NCBI GenBank assembly: GCA_043805435.1
Contig: JAZDHY010000065.1
Coordinates: forward strand, 1 to 64,000
Source: JAEXOD01 sp043805435
GTDB taxonomy: Bacteria; Bacteroidota; Ignavibacteria; Ignavibacteriales; Melioribacteraceae
Reading direction: 5' to 3'
Length of the DNA: 64,000 nucleotides
Both the position numbers and the translations under genes were made by a program. Each line of letters opens with the position of its first letter. Position 1 is the stretch's first letter. Below, piece by piece: positions 38,591 to 46,786 of this stretch. A model generated the notes under the pieces. It had not been told where the DNA came from. It worked only from the letters and a program-made list of their open reading frames with translations, and searched no databases.

Positions 38591-39910
38591 TTAAGCCTTT
38601 TTGATTATTGGAATGTGACCTTTGAAACCGTAAAATGCAATAAACAAATAGCATAAAACCGGTAAAATAAATGCATGATGTAACCCTACAAATGAATCGG
38701 CAATTGTACCTTGTAATACAGGAATAATAGCACCGCCAACAATTCCTGTAATCATAATACCGGAAGCTTGAGAAGTGTGTTTACCTAAACCGGCAACACC
38801 AAGACTAAAAATAGTTGGGAACATTATGGAGTTAAATAATCCTATTGCTAAAATTGTCCACATGGCAACTTGACCGTTAGTAAGCATAGATACAATTAAT
38901 AAAATTGCTGCAACAATTGCATTAAACCCAAGCATATTACCCGGTTTTATTACTCGTTGAATTGCGGAGCCTAAAAATCTACCTATCATTGCACCGCCCC
39001 AATAAAACGAAACTAATTTTCCGGCATCTACTTCAGGTAAACCGGCAATTTCTTTTAAACCAAGATAATTTACTAAAAAACTACCAATAGCAACTTCACC
39101 GCCAACATATACAAAAATTGCAATTGCACCTAATGTAACATGTCTGTATTTCCATGCGGAATTATGCAGATGATCAAGAGTGTTTTCCTCCGGCATACTG
39201 GTTTCTGTTGTGCTATTATTAAATTCAGGAAGTTTAATATAAGCAAATATAGCTGCAATAATAAACATTGCTGCTGCTAAACCAAGATATGGTACTTGTA
39301 CTGCGGCTGCTTCTGCCAATTGATAAGCAGATAAATCGGCTAACGGTAGTTGTGAGATTTCATCGGCTGTTTTAACGGTAACCGAAAGAATTAATAATGA
39401 ACCAAAATAAGGGGCAATTGTTGTACCTAATGAATTAAATGCTTGTGTCAAATTTAATCTGCTTGAGGCTGTTTCCGGTTTGCCAAGTATTGTTACATAA
39501 GGATTTGCGGCTACTTGTAAAAGAGTTATTCCGGATGCCATAATAAACAATGCAGTTAAAAAGAATGGATAAGATCTAAAAGCTGCTGAAGGATAAAAGA
39601 AAAGACAGCCAACTCCGGCTATAACAAGACCAAGTACAATACCTTTTTTATAACCGAATTTTTTAACTAACCAGCCCGATGGCATTGAGCAGATAAAATA
39701 AGCAGTAAAAAAAACAAATTGAATCAACATGGATTCAGTATAATTAAGATTAAATACATTTTTTAGGTGTGGGATTAAAATATCGTTAAGACATGTTAAA
39801 AAACCCCACATAAAAAATAAAGACGTTAATGCTGTAAGCGGAAAAGTATAGTCTTTTTGAGTTTTTTGAGTGCTAACAATATTAGTTTTCACACCACCGG
39901 TAATAGCCAT
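38591..39910 (-). CDS. FucP/GluP-family sugar:H+ MFS transporter
   Basis: 439 aa, twelve predicted membrane helices. LTSLFFMWGFLTCLNDILIPHLK and GITLLQVAANPYVTILGKP, ASSRLNLTQAFNSLGTTIAP are diagnostic of the FucP/glucose-galactose branch. It brings monosaccharide through the inner membrane and is followed 11 nt later by the ROK kinase. AGGAG lies 7 nt before the ATG. It is the first gene of the leftward glycan operon and shares a 367-nt divergent control region with the sensor operon. Confidence 0.92.
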   Translation of the reverse strand: MAITGGVKTNIVSTQKTQKDYTFPLTALTSLFFMWGFLTCLNDILIPHLKNVFNLNYTESMLIQFVFFTAYFICSMPSGWLVKKFGYKKGIVLGLVIAGVGCLFFYPSAAFRSYPFFLTALFIMASGITLLQVAANPYVTILGKPETASSRLNLTQAFNSLGTTIAPYFGSLLILSVTVKTADEISQLPLADLSAYQLAEAAAVQVPYLGLAAAMFIIAAIFAYIKLPEFNNSTTETSMPEENTLDHLHNSAWKYRHVTLGAIAIFVYVGGEVAIGSFLVNYLGLKEIAGLPEVDAGKLVSFYWGGAMIGRFLGSAIQRVIKPGNMLGFNAIVAAILLIVSMLTNGQVAMWTILAIGLFNSIMFPTIFSLGVAGLGKHTSQASGIMITGIVGGAIIPVLQGTIADSFVGLHHAFILPVLCYLFIAFYGFKGHIPIIKKA

Positions 39911-40045
39911 ATAGGACTCCTGTTTTGAATTTCTTATCCAAAATTATTTAAATAAATCATACCTGAATATCAAATATTATGCCTGCTTAAAAAATGCAAT
40001 AATCATTATAAAATTATCTATGTACAAGTATAAAAAGATATTCAA

Positions 40046-40082
40046 TTATTAAATTAATAAATTTTTCTTATTAAATTAATAA
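40046..40082. promoter_or_regulatory. Tandem operator candidates (two exact copies, 22 bp apart)
   Basis: TTATTAAATTAATAA at 40046-40060 and again at 40068-40082. Each is a palindrome of 7+7 with a central A; the 22-bp start-to-start distance is two helical turns, so both face the same side of DNA. Their centres are about 125 and 103 bp upstream of the -24 element at 40178, a normal distance for enhancer sites of sigma-54 activators such as the one encoded at 43089-44540. AT-rich background weakens the case. Confidence 0.5.
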
Positions 40083-40176
40083 TCAAATATGTTTTATTTC
40101 TTATAACCATGCGTTTTAATAAGAATAACAAAACTTTAATGGTTTTATTATCAAACATTGCAAAAAATAAAATATT

Positions 40177-40192
40177 CGGTTAATTATTTGCG
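40177..40192 (+). promoter_or_regulatory. Possible sigma-54 (-24/-12) promoter for the sensor operon
   Basis: CGGTTAATTATTTGCG has the invariant GG and GC with exactly 10 bases between and a perfect TTGC -12 part; the -24 box is weak (only GG). The predicted start would be near 40203, 75 nt before the SBP ATG. Confidence 0.4.
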
Positions 40193-40209
40193 AAATAAAA
40201 AAAATCATA

Positions 40210-40227
40210 AAATTGCAATTGCAATTT
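40210..40227. repeat. 18-bp perfect palindrome near the SBP start
   Basis: AAATTGCAATTGCAATTT reads the same on both strands. It lies about 50 nt upstream of the SBP ATG, within the expected leader or start region, and could be a second operator. Confidence 0.4.
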
Positions 40228-40277
40228 ATAACTAAAATTTCTTTATATTAAAAAATGTAAAAATTTTCGAATTTGGA

Positions 40278-41588
40278 ATGAAATCAGAAAAAATTGCGTA
40301 CGTAATTGCTAGTATTATTGTTATTACTTTAATAATATTGTTAAGTTTTATTTTAACAACATCTTTTTCTAATAAATATCCTTACGATACTACAAAAAAA
40401 ATATATTATGTTGATAACATCTCTTCAGCCCAGGAAAAGGTTATTAAAAGATTTAATGAACTTAATAAAGGGAAAATTGAGGTAATAGGGATAAATATAC
40501 CTTTTTCGAAGTTTAGTACTAACGAAAGGAAGGAACTTTTAGCACGATTTTTACGCAGTAAAAGTGATTTAATTGATATTATTGCAATAGATCAAATTTG
40601 GACAGCGCGTTTTGCAAAATGGGCTTTACCATTAAATAATTATTTTAATAGAATTGTAAAAAATGATATAATATCTCCTGCTATTAATACATGTGTTTAC
40701 GATTCAACGCTTATAGCACTTCCATTATATCTTGATATTTCTTTAATGTATTATAGAGAGGATATAATTAATAAATTGCCAAATGCCGAAGTAATAAAAA
40801 GAAAATTGGAAAAATCTATTACTTGGGAAGATTTTATAACATTAAAAAAGCAGTTAAATATCGATAATCCTTTTTTCGTTTTTCAGGCGGCTGATTTTGA
40901 GGGTTTAATTTGTATCTATACCGAACTATTGGCAATGTATAATGAATCGTTTATTAATGGTGACTTATTAAATATAAATACAAAAAAAGCTGAAAAAACC
41001 TTGAATTTTTTAGTTGATTTAATTTACACTTACGGGATGTCGCCAAAAGATGTGTTAAAATTTAAGGAAAATTTAAGTTATGATTATTATATTCAAAATA
41101 ATGGTGTGTTTTTAAGGGCATGGCCGGGGTTTGAATCGGAAATAAGAAAATACAAAAATGTAGATTCCAATGCGGTTTTTGTTAAAGTGCCTACTCCGCA
41201 TTTCGAGGGTACAAATCCAAAATCAGTTTTTGGAGGATGGAATTTAATAATCTCTAAATATTCAACTAAAATAAACGAATCGGAAAAGTTTTTAGAATTT
41301 TTGATGAGTAGTGAAGCACAAAAAATAATGTATGAAGAAGGTAAAATATTACCGGTTAATAAAGAAATATATGCCGATGAAGCATATATTAAATTACACC
41401 CTGATTTATTGTTTTATAAAAAATTGATTGAAACCGGAGTTTTTAGAAGCCAGCATCCTAATTATACTCATATTACGGATTTGCTATCATATTATTTGAA
41501 CTTAGCTTTAGAAAAGAGAATAGATGTAAAAGAAGCCTTAATTAAAGCCGAAAATAAAATTTCAACCCGTACTATTTTATTGAAGTAG
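40278..41588 (+). CDS. Membrane-anchored family 1 extracellular solute-binding protein (sensor subunit)
   Basis: 436 aa. One N-terminal membrane helix (residues about 7-29) without a lipobox, so the protein is probably held to the inner membrane and faces the periplasm. The rest is SBP_bac_1-like: VIKRFNELNKGKIEVIGIN, DLIDIIAIDQIWTARFAKWA, LPLYLDISLMYYREDII, the typical FGGWNLIISKYSTKINESEKFLEFLMSSEAQKIM and a C-terminal helical lobe. Sugar binders have this form. No ABC permease or ATPase is near; the next two genes (2 nt gap) are a sensor kinase and a sigma-54 activator, so it most likely presents a sugar to the kinase instead of a transporter. Confidence 0.85.
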   Translation: MKSEKIAYVIASIIVITLIILLSFILTTSFSNKYPYDTTKKIYYVDNISSAQEKVIKRFNELNKGKIEVIGINIPFSKFSTNERKELLARFLRSKSDLIDIIAIDQIWTARFAKWALPLNNYFNRIVKNDIISPAINTCVYDSTLIALPLYLDISLMYYREDIINKLPNAEVIKRKLEKSITWEDFITLKKQLNIDNPFFVFQAADFEGLICIYTELLAMYNESFINGDLLNINTKKAEKTLNFLVDLIYTYGMSPKDVLKFKENLSYDYYIQNNGVFLRAWPGFESEIRKYKNVDSNAVFVKVPTPHFEGTNPKSVFGGWNLIISKYSTKINESEKFLEFLMSSEAQKIMYEEGKILPVNKEIYADEAYIKLHPDLLFYKKLIETGVFRSQHPNYTHITDLLSYYLNLALEKRIDVKEALIKAENKISTRTILLK

Positions 41589-41590
41589 CT

Positions 41591-43096
41591 ATGAATAATA
41601 AAATTTTAATTGAAAAAATAAAAAAATATCATTTTGAGTTTAAACATCTAACTTTATTATTTATAATATTATTCGCATTTCAAATAATAATTTCCATTAT
41701 AAATAAATCGTCAATAAAAAGTTTTTTAGATAATACTCAGGAATGGTATCAAAAAGATTCTGCCGAAAGGCTGGCAAATGTTACAACTACTTCGTTGGAA
41801 TTATTATTAGAGACTATTAATCCTAAAGAAAAATTGTTTCAAGATGAAGTTTCACGTATTGTACAATCGTTTGATATAATATTCAGCCAGCAAATATTGC
41901 AACATAATGTACAAGAGTTGTGTATTTTGGTAAATAAAAATAATAAAACCTACGCTATTGACGACGGAAGAGTACTCTATTCGTATTTATTTGATGAAAA
42001 TTATGTGCCTTCAGTTGATTCGATTATTCATTCAAATGCTGTTCAATTATATAAAAAAAATTATAATGAACTAATTAAAGGTGAACAAGTTATTAGTTTT
42101 ATGACAAATAAAGAATCATTTCATATATTTGTACCTTTTATATTAAGAGGAGAATATGTAGGTGCTTTATATATGAAAAACACTCCCGATTTTTCGTTTA
42201 TTACTAATGAAGTAATTGCAAATTTGGATGAAACCTCTGTTATTTATATGTCAATTATTATTTTAGGATTGCTGGCAATGTACTTTATCTCTTCTTATAC
42301 AGTTAAAGAAAGAGATGATGCACAAAAAAGACTGTTGGATGAACATGAAGAAAACTTAAAAAAAGAAATTAATTACGAAAAAGAATTGATGTTTACTAAT
42401 AGGATTTATCACACACATCATAAAGCAGAAAAAGTAATGGGATTTATTAAGGAAGATTTAAGAATTCTTTCTCCTGACAACATTACTGAAATAAAATATC
42501 GTGTTTCAAAATATTCTAATTTTATTAGTCGCGTAATTTATGACATGAAATGGTTTGATCCTCCTATTCAGACTATTCGTAATGCAATATTTAAAACTAA
42601 TTTAAATGATTTAATTACTTTTATTGTAAATAATATTTTTTATCGAATTACGAAAAGGACTAGTTCTTTTGAAATTAAATTAAATCTTGATAACAGAATA
42701 CCAATAATTCAAGTAAACGAGTTTGTTGTTTGGGAACTGTTGGAACCCCTAATTCAAAACAGTATTGAACATGGCGGTGATAAACATTTAATTATTGAAA
42801 TTACAACATTACTAAATGAAAGCACAAATACTACATGCATAATTTTAAAAGATAACGGTATTGGCATTAAGCCGGAATTATTGGAAATAAATAAAAATGG
42901 TATAAAAAAAATCTTTGAAGAAAATGTATCAACCAAGGTCCCCGATAATAGAAATGTTGGTTATGGTTGTTATATTGCATTTACAATAAGCAAAAGATGC
43001 GGCTGGGGGATTGATGTGGAAAATTTACTTGGCGGAGGCTGTAAGTTTATTTTAACAATACAAAATAAAAATGATGGAGTTTATTTAAATGTCTGA
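41591..43096 (+). CDS. Membrane sensor kinase of the SBP-linked system
   Basis: 501 aa. TM1 about 20-38, a periplasmic domain of about 175 residues, TM2 about 216-236, then a cytoplasmic linker and HATPase domain. The HATPase N-box (WELLEPLIQNSIEHGG), G1 (DNGIGI) and G2-like (NVGYGCYIAFTISKRCGWG) are present. The dimerisation/phosphoacceptor region lacks a normal H-E/D-x-x-T/N box; the best candidates are His274, His276 and His277 in NRIYHTHHKAEKVMGFIKEDL. It is 2 nt downstream of the SBP and overlaps the response regulator by 8 bp, so the three proteins are made together. Confidence 0.8.
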   Translation: MNNKILIEKIKKYHFEFKHLTLLFIILFAFQIIISIINKSSIKSFLDNTQEWYQKDSAERLANVTTTSLELLLETINPKEKLFQDEVSRIVQSFDIIFSQQILQHNVQELCILVNKNNKTYAIDDGRVLYSYLFDENYVPSVDSIIHSNAVQLYKKNYNELIKGEQVISFMTNKESFHIFVPFILRGEYVGALYMKNTPDFSFITNEVIANLDETSVIYMSIIILGLLAMYFISSYTVKERDDAQKRLLDEHEENLKKEINYEKELMFTNRIYHTHHKAEKVMGFIKEDLRILSPDNITEIKYRVSKYSNFISRVIYDMKWFDPPIQTIRNAIFKTNLNDLITFIVNNIFYRITKRTSSFEIKLNLDNRIPIIQVNEFVVWELLEPLIQNSIEHGGDKHLIIEITTLLNESTNTTCIILKDNGIGIKPELLEINKNGIKKIFEENVSTKVPDNRNVGYGCYIAFTISKRCGWGIDVENLLGGGCKFILTIQNKNDGVYLNV

Positions 43097-44540
43097 TGAC
43101 TTGATAAATATTTTATTAATTGAAGATGAAGATTTTGATGTTAGGCGAGTTCATAATACACTTTTACCGTTTAATCAAAAAATAATTATACGAGATGTTG
43201 TTTCCGATGGCAGGGAAGCATTAAATTTAATTAAACAACATAAAGAAAATTATGATTTGATAATAATGGATTTTCAGATTGCCGGAGGATTAATGGGTGA
43301 TACCTTAATCCAAAAAATTAAAGAAATTGACAGTACTTTACAAATTATTGTAATTACTAAAATGACAATTAATATTACGGATTTTAATTTTGCCAATAAA
43401 TTAAAAATTGCGGGTGCTTTTTGGTATTGTACAAAATATCCGGGCGATATTGAAGATTTTATTTATCAACCGACCGATTTTATAATGAGTATTTTTAATG
43501 CATATGAAAAATGTAAATTAGAAAGAGAGTGGAATAAATCAAATCAAAAAATATTACGTAGTATTGAAGAAATTCTTTTTCGAAAAAGAATTATCGGTGA
43601 GTCGGAATTAATTATTAAATTAAAGGATGAAATTCGTAAATATGCAAATTCTAATGTTAACGTAATGATTAGAGGGGCTTCCGGTACTGGAAAAGAACTT
43701 GTGGCAATTAATATTCATTATACCAGCAATAGACGATTTGAAAATTTTATTCCTATTAATTGTGGAAGCTTACCACACGATTTGATTGAAAGCGAACTTT
43801 TTGGTTATGAAAAAGGAGCTTTTACAGGTGCTGATAAGAAAAAACTCGGTTTGTTTGAAATTGCAAACCAAGGTACAATATTTTTAGATGAAATTACAGA
43901 TTTACCTTTACCGGCACAAGTTAAATTATTAAGGGTTATTCAAGATGGCGAAATTGAAAAAATTGGTCGTACCGAAAAAATAAAAGTTAATGTTAGAATA
44001 ATTGCGGCTACAAACAAAAATATTGAAGAAGAAGTAAAAGCTAAAAGATTTAGGGAAGATTTATATTATCGTTTGAACGTTGTTCCTTTAATTGTTCCTA
44101 AATTAAAAAGAAGAAAAGTTGATATCCCTCGTCTTATTGAGCATTTTATGAATGATATTGGAGCCGATATGGGACGTGAAAAACCACATGTTGATAATGA
44201 TGCGATGAATATATTAATGGATTATGAGTGGCCGGGAAATGTTAGGGAATTAATTAATGTTGTACAAAGATTCTTTTTTATTGACGAAAAAGAAATAAAT
44301 GCAAAAAATGTAAAATTTATACTTGGTTTAGACTTGGAAACATCTTTACATCAGCCCGATAATTATGGTATAAGTTTTGGAACTGAAATTTTACCACTTG
44401 CCCAAATGGAAAAACATTTTAGAGAAAATTATTTTAAATATGTAAGAGAAAACTCGTCTTCTGATTCGGAAGCAGCACAAAAACTTGGACTTGCTCCTCC
44501 AAACTATTATAGAATGGCTAAAGAATTAGGACTTAAATAA
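43089..44540 (+). CDS. Sigma-54-dependent response regulator (NtrC family)
   Basis: 483 aa. Receiver domain with acidic pocket IEDED and phospho-acceptor Asp61 (IIMDFQI), AAA+ domain with Walker A GASGTGKE (about 196-203), an intact GAFTGA loop (about 243-248) for contact with sigma-54, Walker B GTIFLDEI, and arginine fingers in the RFREDLYYRLNVVPL segment. The C-terminal Fis-like helix-turn-helix is short (SDSEAAQKLGLAPPNYYRMAKELG). It should activate -24/-12 promoters of the glycan locus after phosphorylation by the adjoining kinase. GGAG precedes its ATG inside the kinase gene. Confidence 0.92.
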   Translation: MSDDLINILLIEDEDFDVRRVHNTLLPFNQKIIIRDVVSDGREALNLIKQHKENYDLIIMDFQIAGGLMGDTLIQKIKEIDSTLQIIVITKMTINITDFNFANKLKIAGAFWYCTKYPGDIEDFIYQPTDFIMSIFNAYEKCKLEREWNKSNQKILRSIEEILFRKRIIGESELIIKLKDEIRKYANSNVNVMIRGASGTGKELVAINIHYTSNRRFENFIPINCGSLPHDLIESELFGYEKGAFTGADKKKLGLFEIANQGTIFLDEITDLPLPAQVKLLRVIQDGEIEKIGRTEKIKVNVRIIAATNKNIEEEVKAKRFREDLYYRLNVVPLIVPKLKRRKVDIPRLIEHFMNDIGADMGREKPHVDNDAMNILMDYEWPGNVRELINVVQRFFFIDEKEINAKNVKFILGLDLETSLHQPDNYGISFGTEILPLAQMEKHFRENYFKYVRENSSSDSEAAQKLGLAPPNYYRMAKELGLK

Positions 44541-44590
44541 TTATTTAATTTAAGTAATAATATAAATATTTTAGAGTAAAAAGGAGTATT

Positions 44591-44713
44591 ATGAGTACAT
44601 ATTATACACCGGAGGAATGAGAATTGAGATATAGGGTTTTTGTTAGATTAATAACTTTTAATTTGCTGCTAATAAATAGTAATTTAGTCGGCCGGCTAAC
44701 AAATAACTTGTAA
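44591..44713 (+). pseudogene. Possible remnant of a small gene
   Basis: AAGGAG sits 5 nt before an ATG that reads MSTYYTPEE and then TGA (44618-44620). The same frame continues ELRYRVFVRLITFNLLLINS...to TAA at 44711. A good ribosome-binding site before only nine codons suggests either a degraded gene or a regulatory leader peptide. No family recognised; weak evidence. Confidence 0.25.
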
Positions 44714-44957
44714 GTCTTTATGTTATAATAAGTTAATGTGTAAAAATAATTTTGCTATTTAACTTTGTATTAATAAAATAGTCTTTTGTTTTTTTAAAAA
44801 AAGTAATAAATTCTTCAACTTCAATACATGCTGCCAATATTAAAACAGTCATATCCATATTTAACCAAGTTTAATAATTCTCTTCTTAAGACCTATTGGT
44901 TGAGGAAAATTTTTTTGTAATAAATAATTACAGTAAAAATTGCCAAAAGTAAACGTA

Positions 44958-44993
44958 TTATTAAAATAATAATTTGTTTTATCTTTTTAATAA
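44958..44993. promoter_or_regulatory. Second pair of operator-like sites, upstream of the symporter
   Basis: TTATTAAAATAATAA (44958-44972) matches the divergent-region motif at 14 of 15 bases; TTATCTTTTTAATAA (44979-44993) matches at 11 of 15, with the outer TTAT and TTAATAA kept. They are 21 bp apart, the same phasing as the exact pair at 40046-40082, and about 92 and 71 bp upstream of the -24 element. Confidence 0.4.
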
Positions 44994-45055
44994 TTACAAA
45001 AAGTATTACTTGTTAAAAATGAGGTTAAATATAATATAATTAAGAAAAAATCGTT

Positions 45056-45071
45056 TGGCATTATTTGTGTA
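45056..45071 (+). promoter_or_regulatory. Possible sigma-54 promoter of the symporter gene
   Basis: TGGCATTATTTGTGTA has a perfect TGGCA -24 half and TG at the -13 position, but T in place of the conserved -12 C. The predicted start would be near 45083, 23 nt before the ATG. Confidence 0.4.
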
Positions 45072-45105
45072 CATAATAAATATTATTGCAAAAAAGAGTA
45101 TATAA

Positions 45106-46734
45106 ATGAGTGACATTTTTACATTAAATGATAGTTTGATTGTATTAGCTTACCTTGTTATTGTTTTAAGCTTGGCCTTTTATTATTCGCGGGGTAAAGG
45201 AAATGATACGGATAATTACTTTTTAGCGGGTAAAAATGTGGGTTGGCTTGCTATTGGATTATCAATATTTGCTACAAATATATCAAGCGAACATTTTATT
45301 GGATTAGCCGGTTCCGGTTCTGTACGCGGAATTGCAGTTGGACAATTTGAATTAATGGCAATTTTTATCTTAATTTTGCTTGCTTGGTTATTAACTCCAA
45401 TATTTATCAAATCCGGGGTAAAAACTGTTCCCGAATTATTAGAAAAACGATTTGATAAAAATATTGCTCAATGGTTCTCGGGATTTTCAATTTTCATTTA
45501 TATAAGCACTAAAATTTTAGTTACATTATATGCCGGCAGCATGTTGTTTTACGAAATGTTTCATCTAAATTTATATACATCTGCCGTTGTAATTGTTTTT
45601 ATTACCGGTTTATATTCGGTAATTGGTGGTGCTACTGCAATTATTAAAACACAGATTTTTCAATCAATAATGTTAATTATTGGTGCTGTTTTATTTACAT
45701 TATTCGGCTTGAACAGAGTAGGGTGGTTTTCGGGATTAACTGCATCTTTACCGGCCGATTATTTTACTATGTTTAAACCAATAACTGATCCTGATTTCCC
45801 GTGGACAGGTATTCTTTTTGGTGCGCCAATTATTGCGTTTTGGTATTGGTGTGCCGATCAATATATTGTACAAAAATTACTTTCAGCTAAAAACATAGAT
45901 GAAGCTAGAAAAGGTTCATTATTTGCCGCTGTATTAAAAATATTACCGATGTTTATTTTAGTTTTACCCGGTTTAATTGCAGCTTCGTTATATCCCGAAA
46001 TTAAAGGGGATAAAGCATTTCCTGCATTGTTAGCCAGTGATATTTTACCTGTTGGAATAAAAGGAATTGTTGTTGCGGGTTTACTTTCTGCAATTATGTC
46101 GTCTTTGGCAAGTGCTTTTAATACAACCGCAACATTGTTTACTTTCGATTTTTATAAGAAAAAATATCCTAACGAATCGGAAGAAAAATTTGTTTTAGTA
46201 GGAAGACTGGCAACAACTTTAACGGTTTTAACAGCCATTTTAATTATTCCTATTATTAAACTTTTTGATACGCAAATTTATTTGTTTTTACAAGGATTTC
46301 AGGCTTATGTTAGTCCGCCAATTACTGCAATATTCATATGGGGATTAATATTCAAATTTGTAAATACACGTGCTGCAATGATGACTTTAATAGTAGGCGA
46401 GCTTGTTGGATTATTAAGATTAAGTTTAGATGGTTTAGTGAATAATGGAATTCTTAAAGGTGCATTTTGGTTAACAATTGTTAATATTAATTTTTTGCAT
46501 TTTGCAATTTTTTTGTTTCTATTTTCTTCTGTATTAATATTAAGTATAAGTTTAGCTACTACAAAAAACTCTCAAATAGTTTCAAAATATTGGTATTTGG
46601 CAGCAAATAATCTAAAAATTGAAAAAGTGGAAAATATAGGTTTTTTAGGAAGTCGTGGTTCACTTAAAAATAGCATTTTTTTAACAATATTCTTATTTAT
46701 TGTAATCCTAGGTGTATGGGGGTTATGGATATGA
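45106..46734 (+). CDS. Sodium:solute (sugar) symporter, SSS/SGLT family
   Basis: 542 aa, about 14 membrane helices. SGLT-like text: FYYSRGKGNDTDNYFLAGKNVGWLAIGLSIFATNISSEHFIGLAGSG (read in sections), VSVIGGATAI-like SVIGGATAIIKTQ, FWYWCADQYIVQKLLSAKNIDEAR and IKGIVVAGLLSAIMSSLASAFN with the Na+-site serines. Members of this branch carry glucose or galactose with sodium. It is the second monosaccharide importer in the locus, with its own putative regulated promoter, and precedes the carbohydrate-binding protein by about 50 nt. Confidence 0.92.
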   Translation: MSDIFTLNDSLIVLAYLVIVLSLAFYYSRGKGNDTDNYFLAGKNVGWLAIGLSIFATNISSEHFIGLAGSGSVRGIAVGQFELMAIFILILLAWLLTPIFIKSGVKTVPELLEKRFDKNIAQWFSGFSIFIYISTKILVTLYAGSMLFYEMFHLNLYTSAVVIVFITGLYSVIGGATAIIKTQIFQSIMLIIGAVLFTLFGLNRVGWFSGLTASLPADYFTMFKPITDPDFPWTGILFGAPIIAFWYWCADQYIVQKLLSAKNIDEARKGSLFAAVLKILPMFILVLPGLIAASLYPEIKGDKAFPALLASDILPVGIKGIVVAGLLSAIMSSLASAFNTTATLFTFDFYKKKYPNESEEKFVLVGRLATTLTVLTAILIIPIIKLFDTQIYLFLQGFQAYVSPPITAIFIWGLIFKFVNTRAAMMTLIVGELVGLLRLSLDGLVNNGILKGAFWLTIVNINFLHFAIFLFLFSSVLILSISLATTKNSQIVSKYWYLAANNLKIEKVENIGFLGSRGSLKNSIFLTIFLFIVILGVWGLWI

Positions 46735-46786
46735 TAAGTTTTAATTCATAAATAACAAACAAACTAACAAAATGGAGAAAACCATA

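Larger units (their letters stand above)
39911..40277. promoter_or_regulatory. Divergent control region of the glycan locus
   Basis: 367 nt between the leftward MFS operon and the rightward sensor operon. It contains two exact 15-bp near-palindromes, a sigma-54-like -24/-12 element facing right, and an 18-bp perfect palindrome near the SBP start; each is listed separately. I found no comparable sigma-54 element facing left. Confidence 0.6.
44714..45105. promoter_or_regulatory. Upstream region of the symporter gene
   Basis: 392 nt of AT-rich sequence before the symporter. It carries the two operator-like sites at 44958-44993 and a -24/-12-like element at 45056-45071; otherwise I see nothing coding in it. 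Confidence 0.45.

Noticed and set aside
37620..38654. Longer ROK kinase starting at 38654.
   Set aside because: It would overlap the MFS gene end and add 25 residues unlike any ROK N-terminus; ATG 38579 has an AAGG site and begins just before the GIDVGGTN motif.
40278..41588. Ordinary ABC sugar importer gene cluster.
   Set aside because: No permease or ATPase genes follow; the SBP has a membrane anchor and is operonic with a kinase and regulator.
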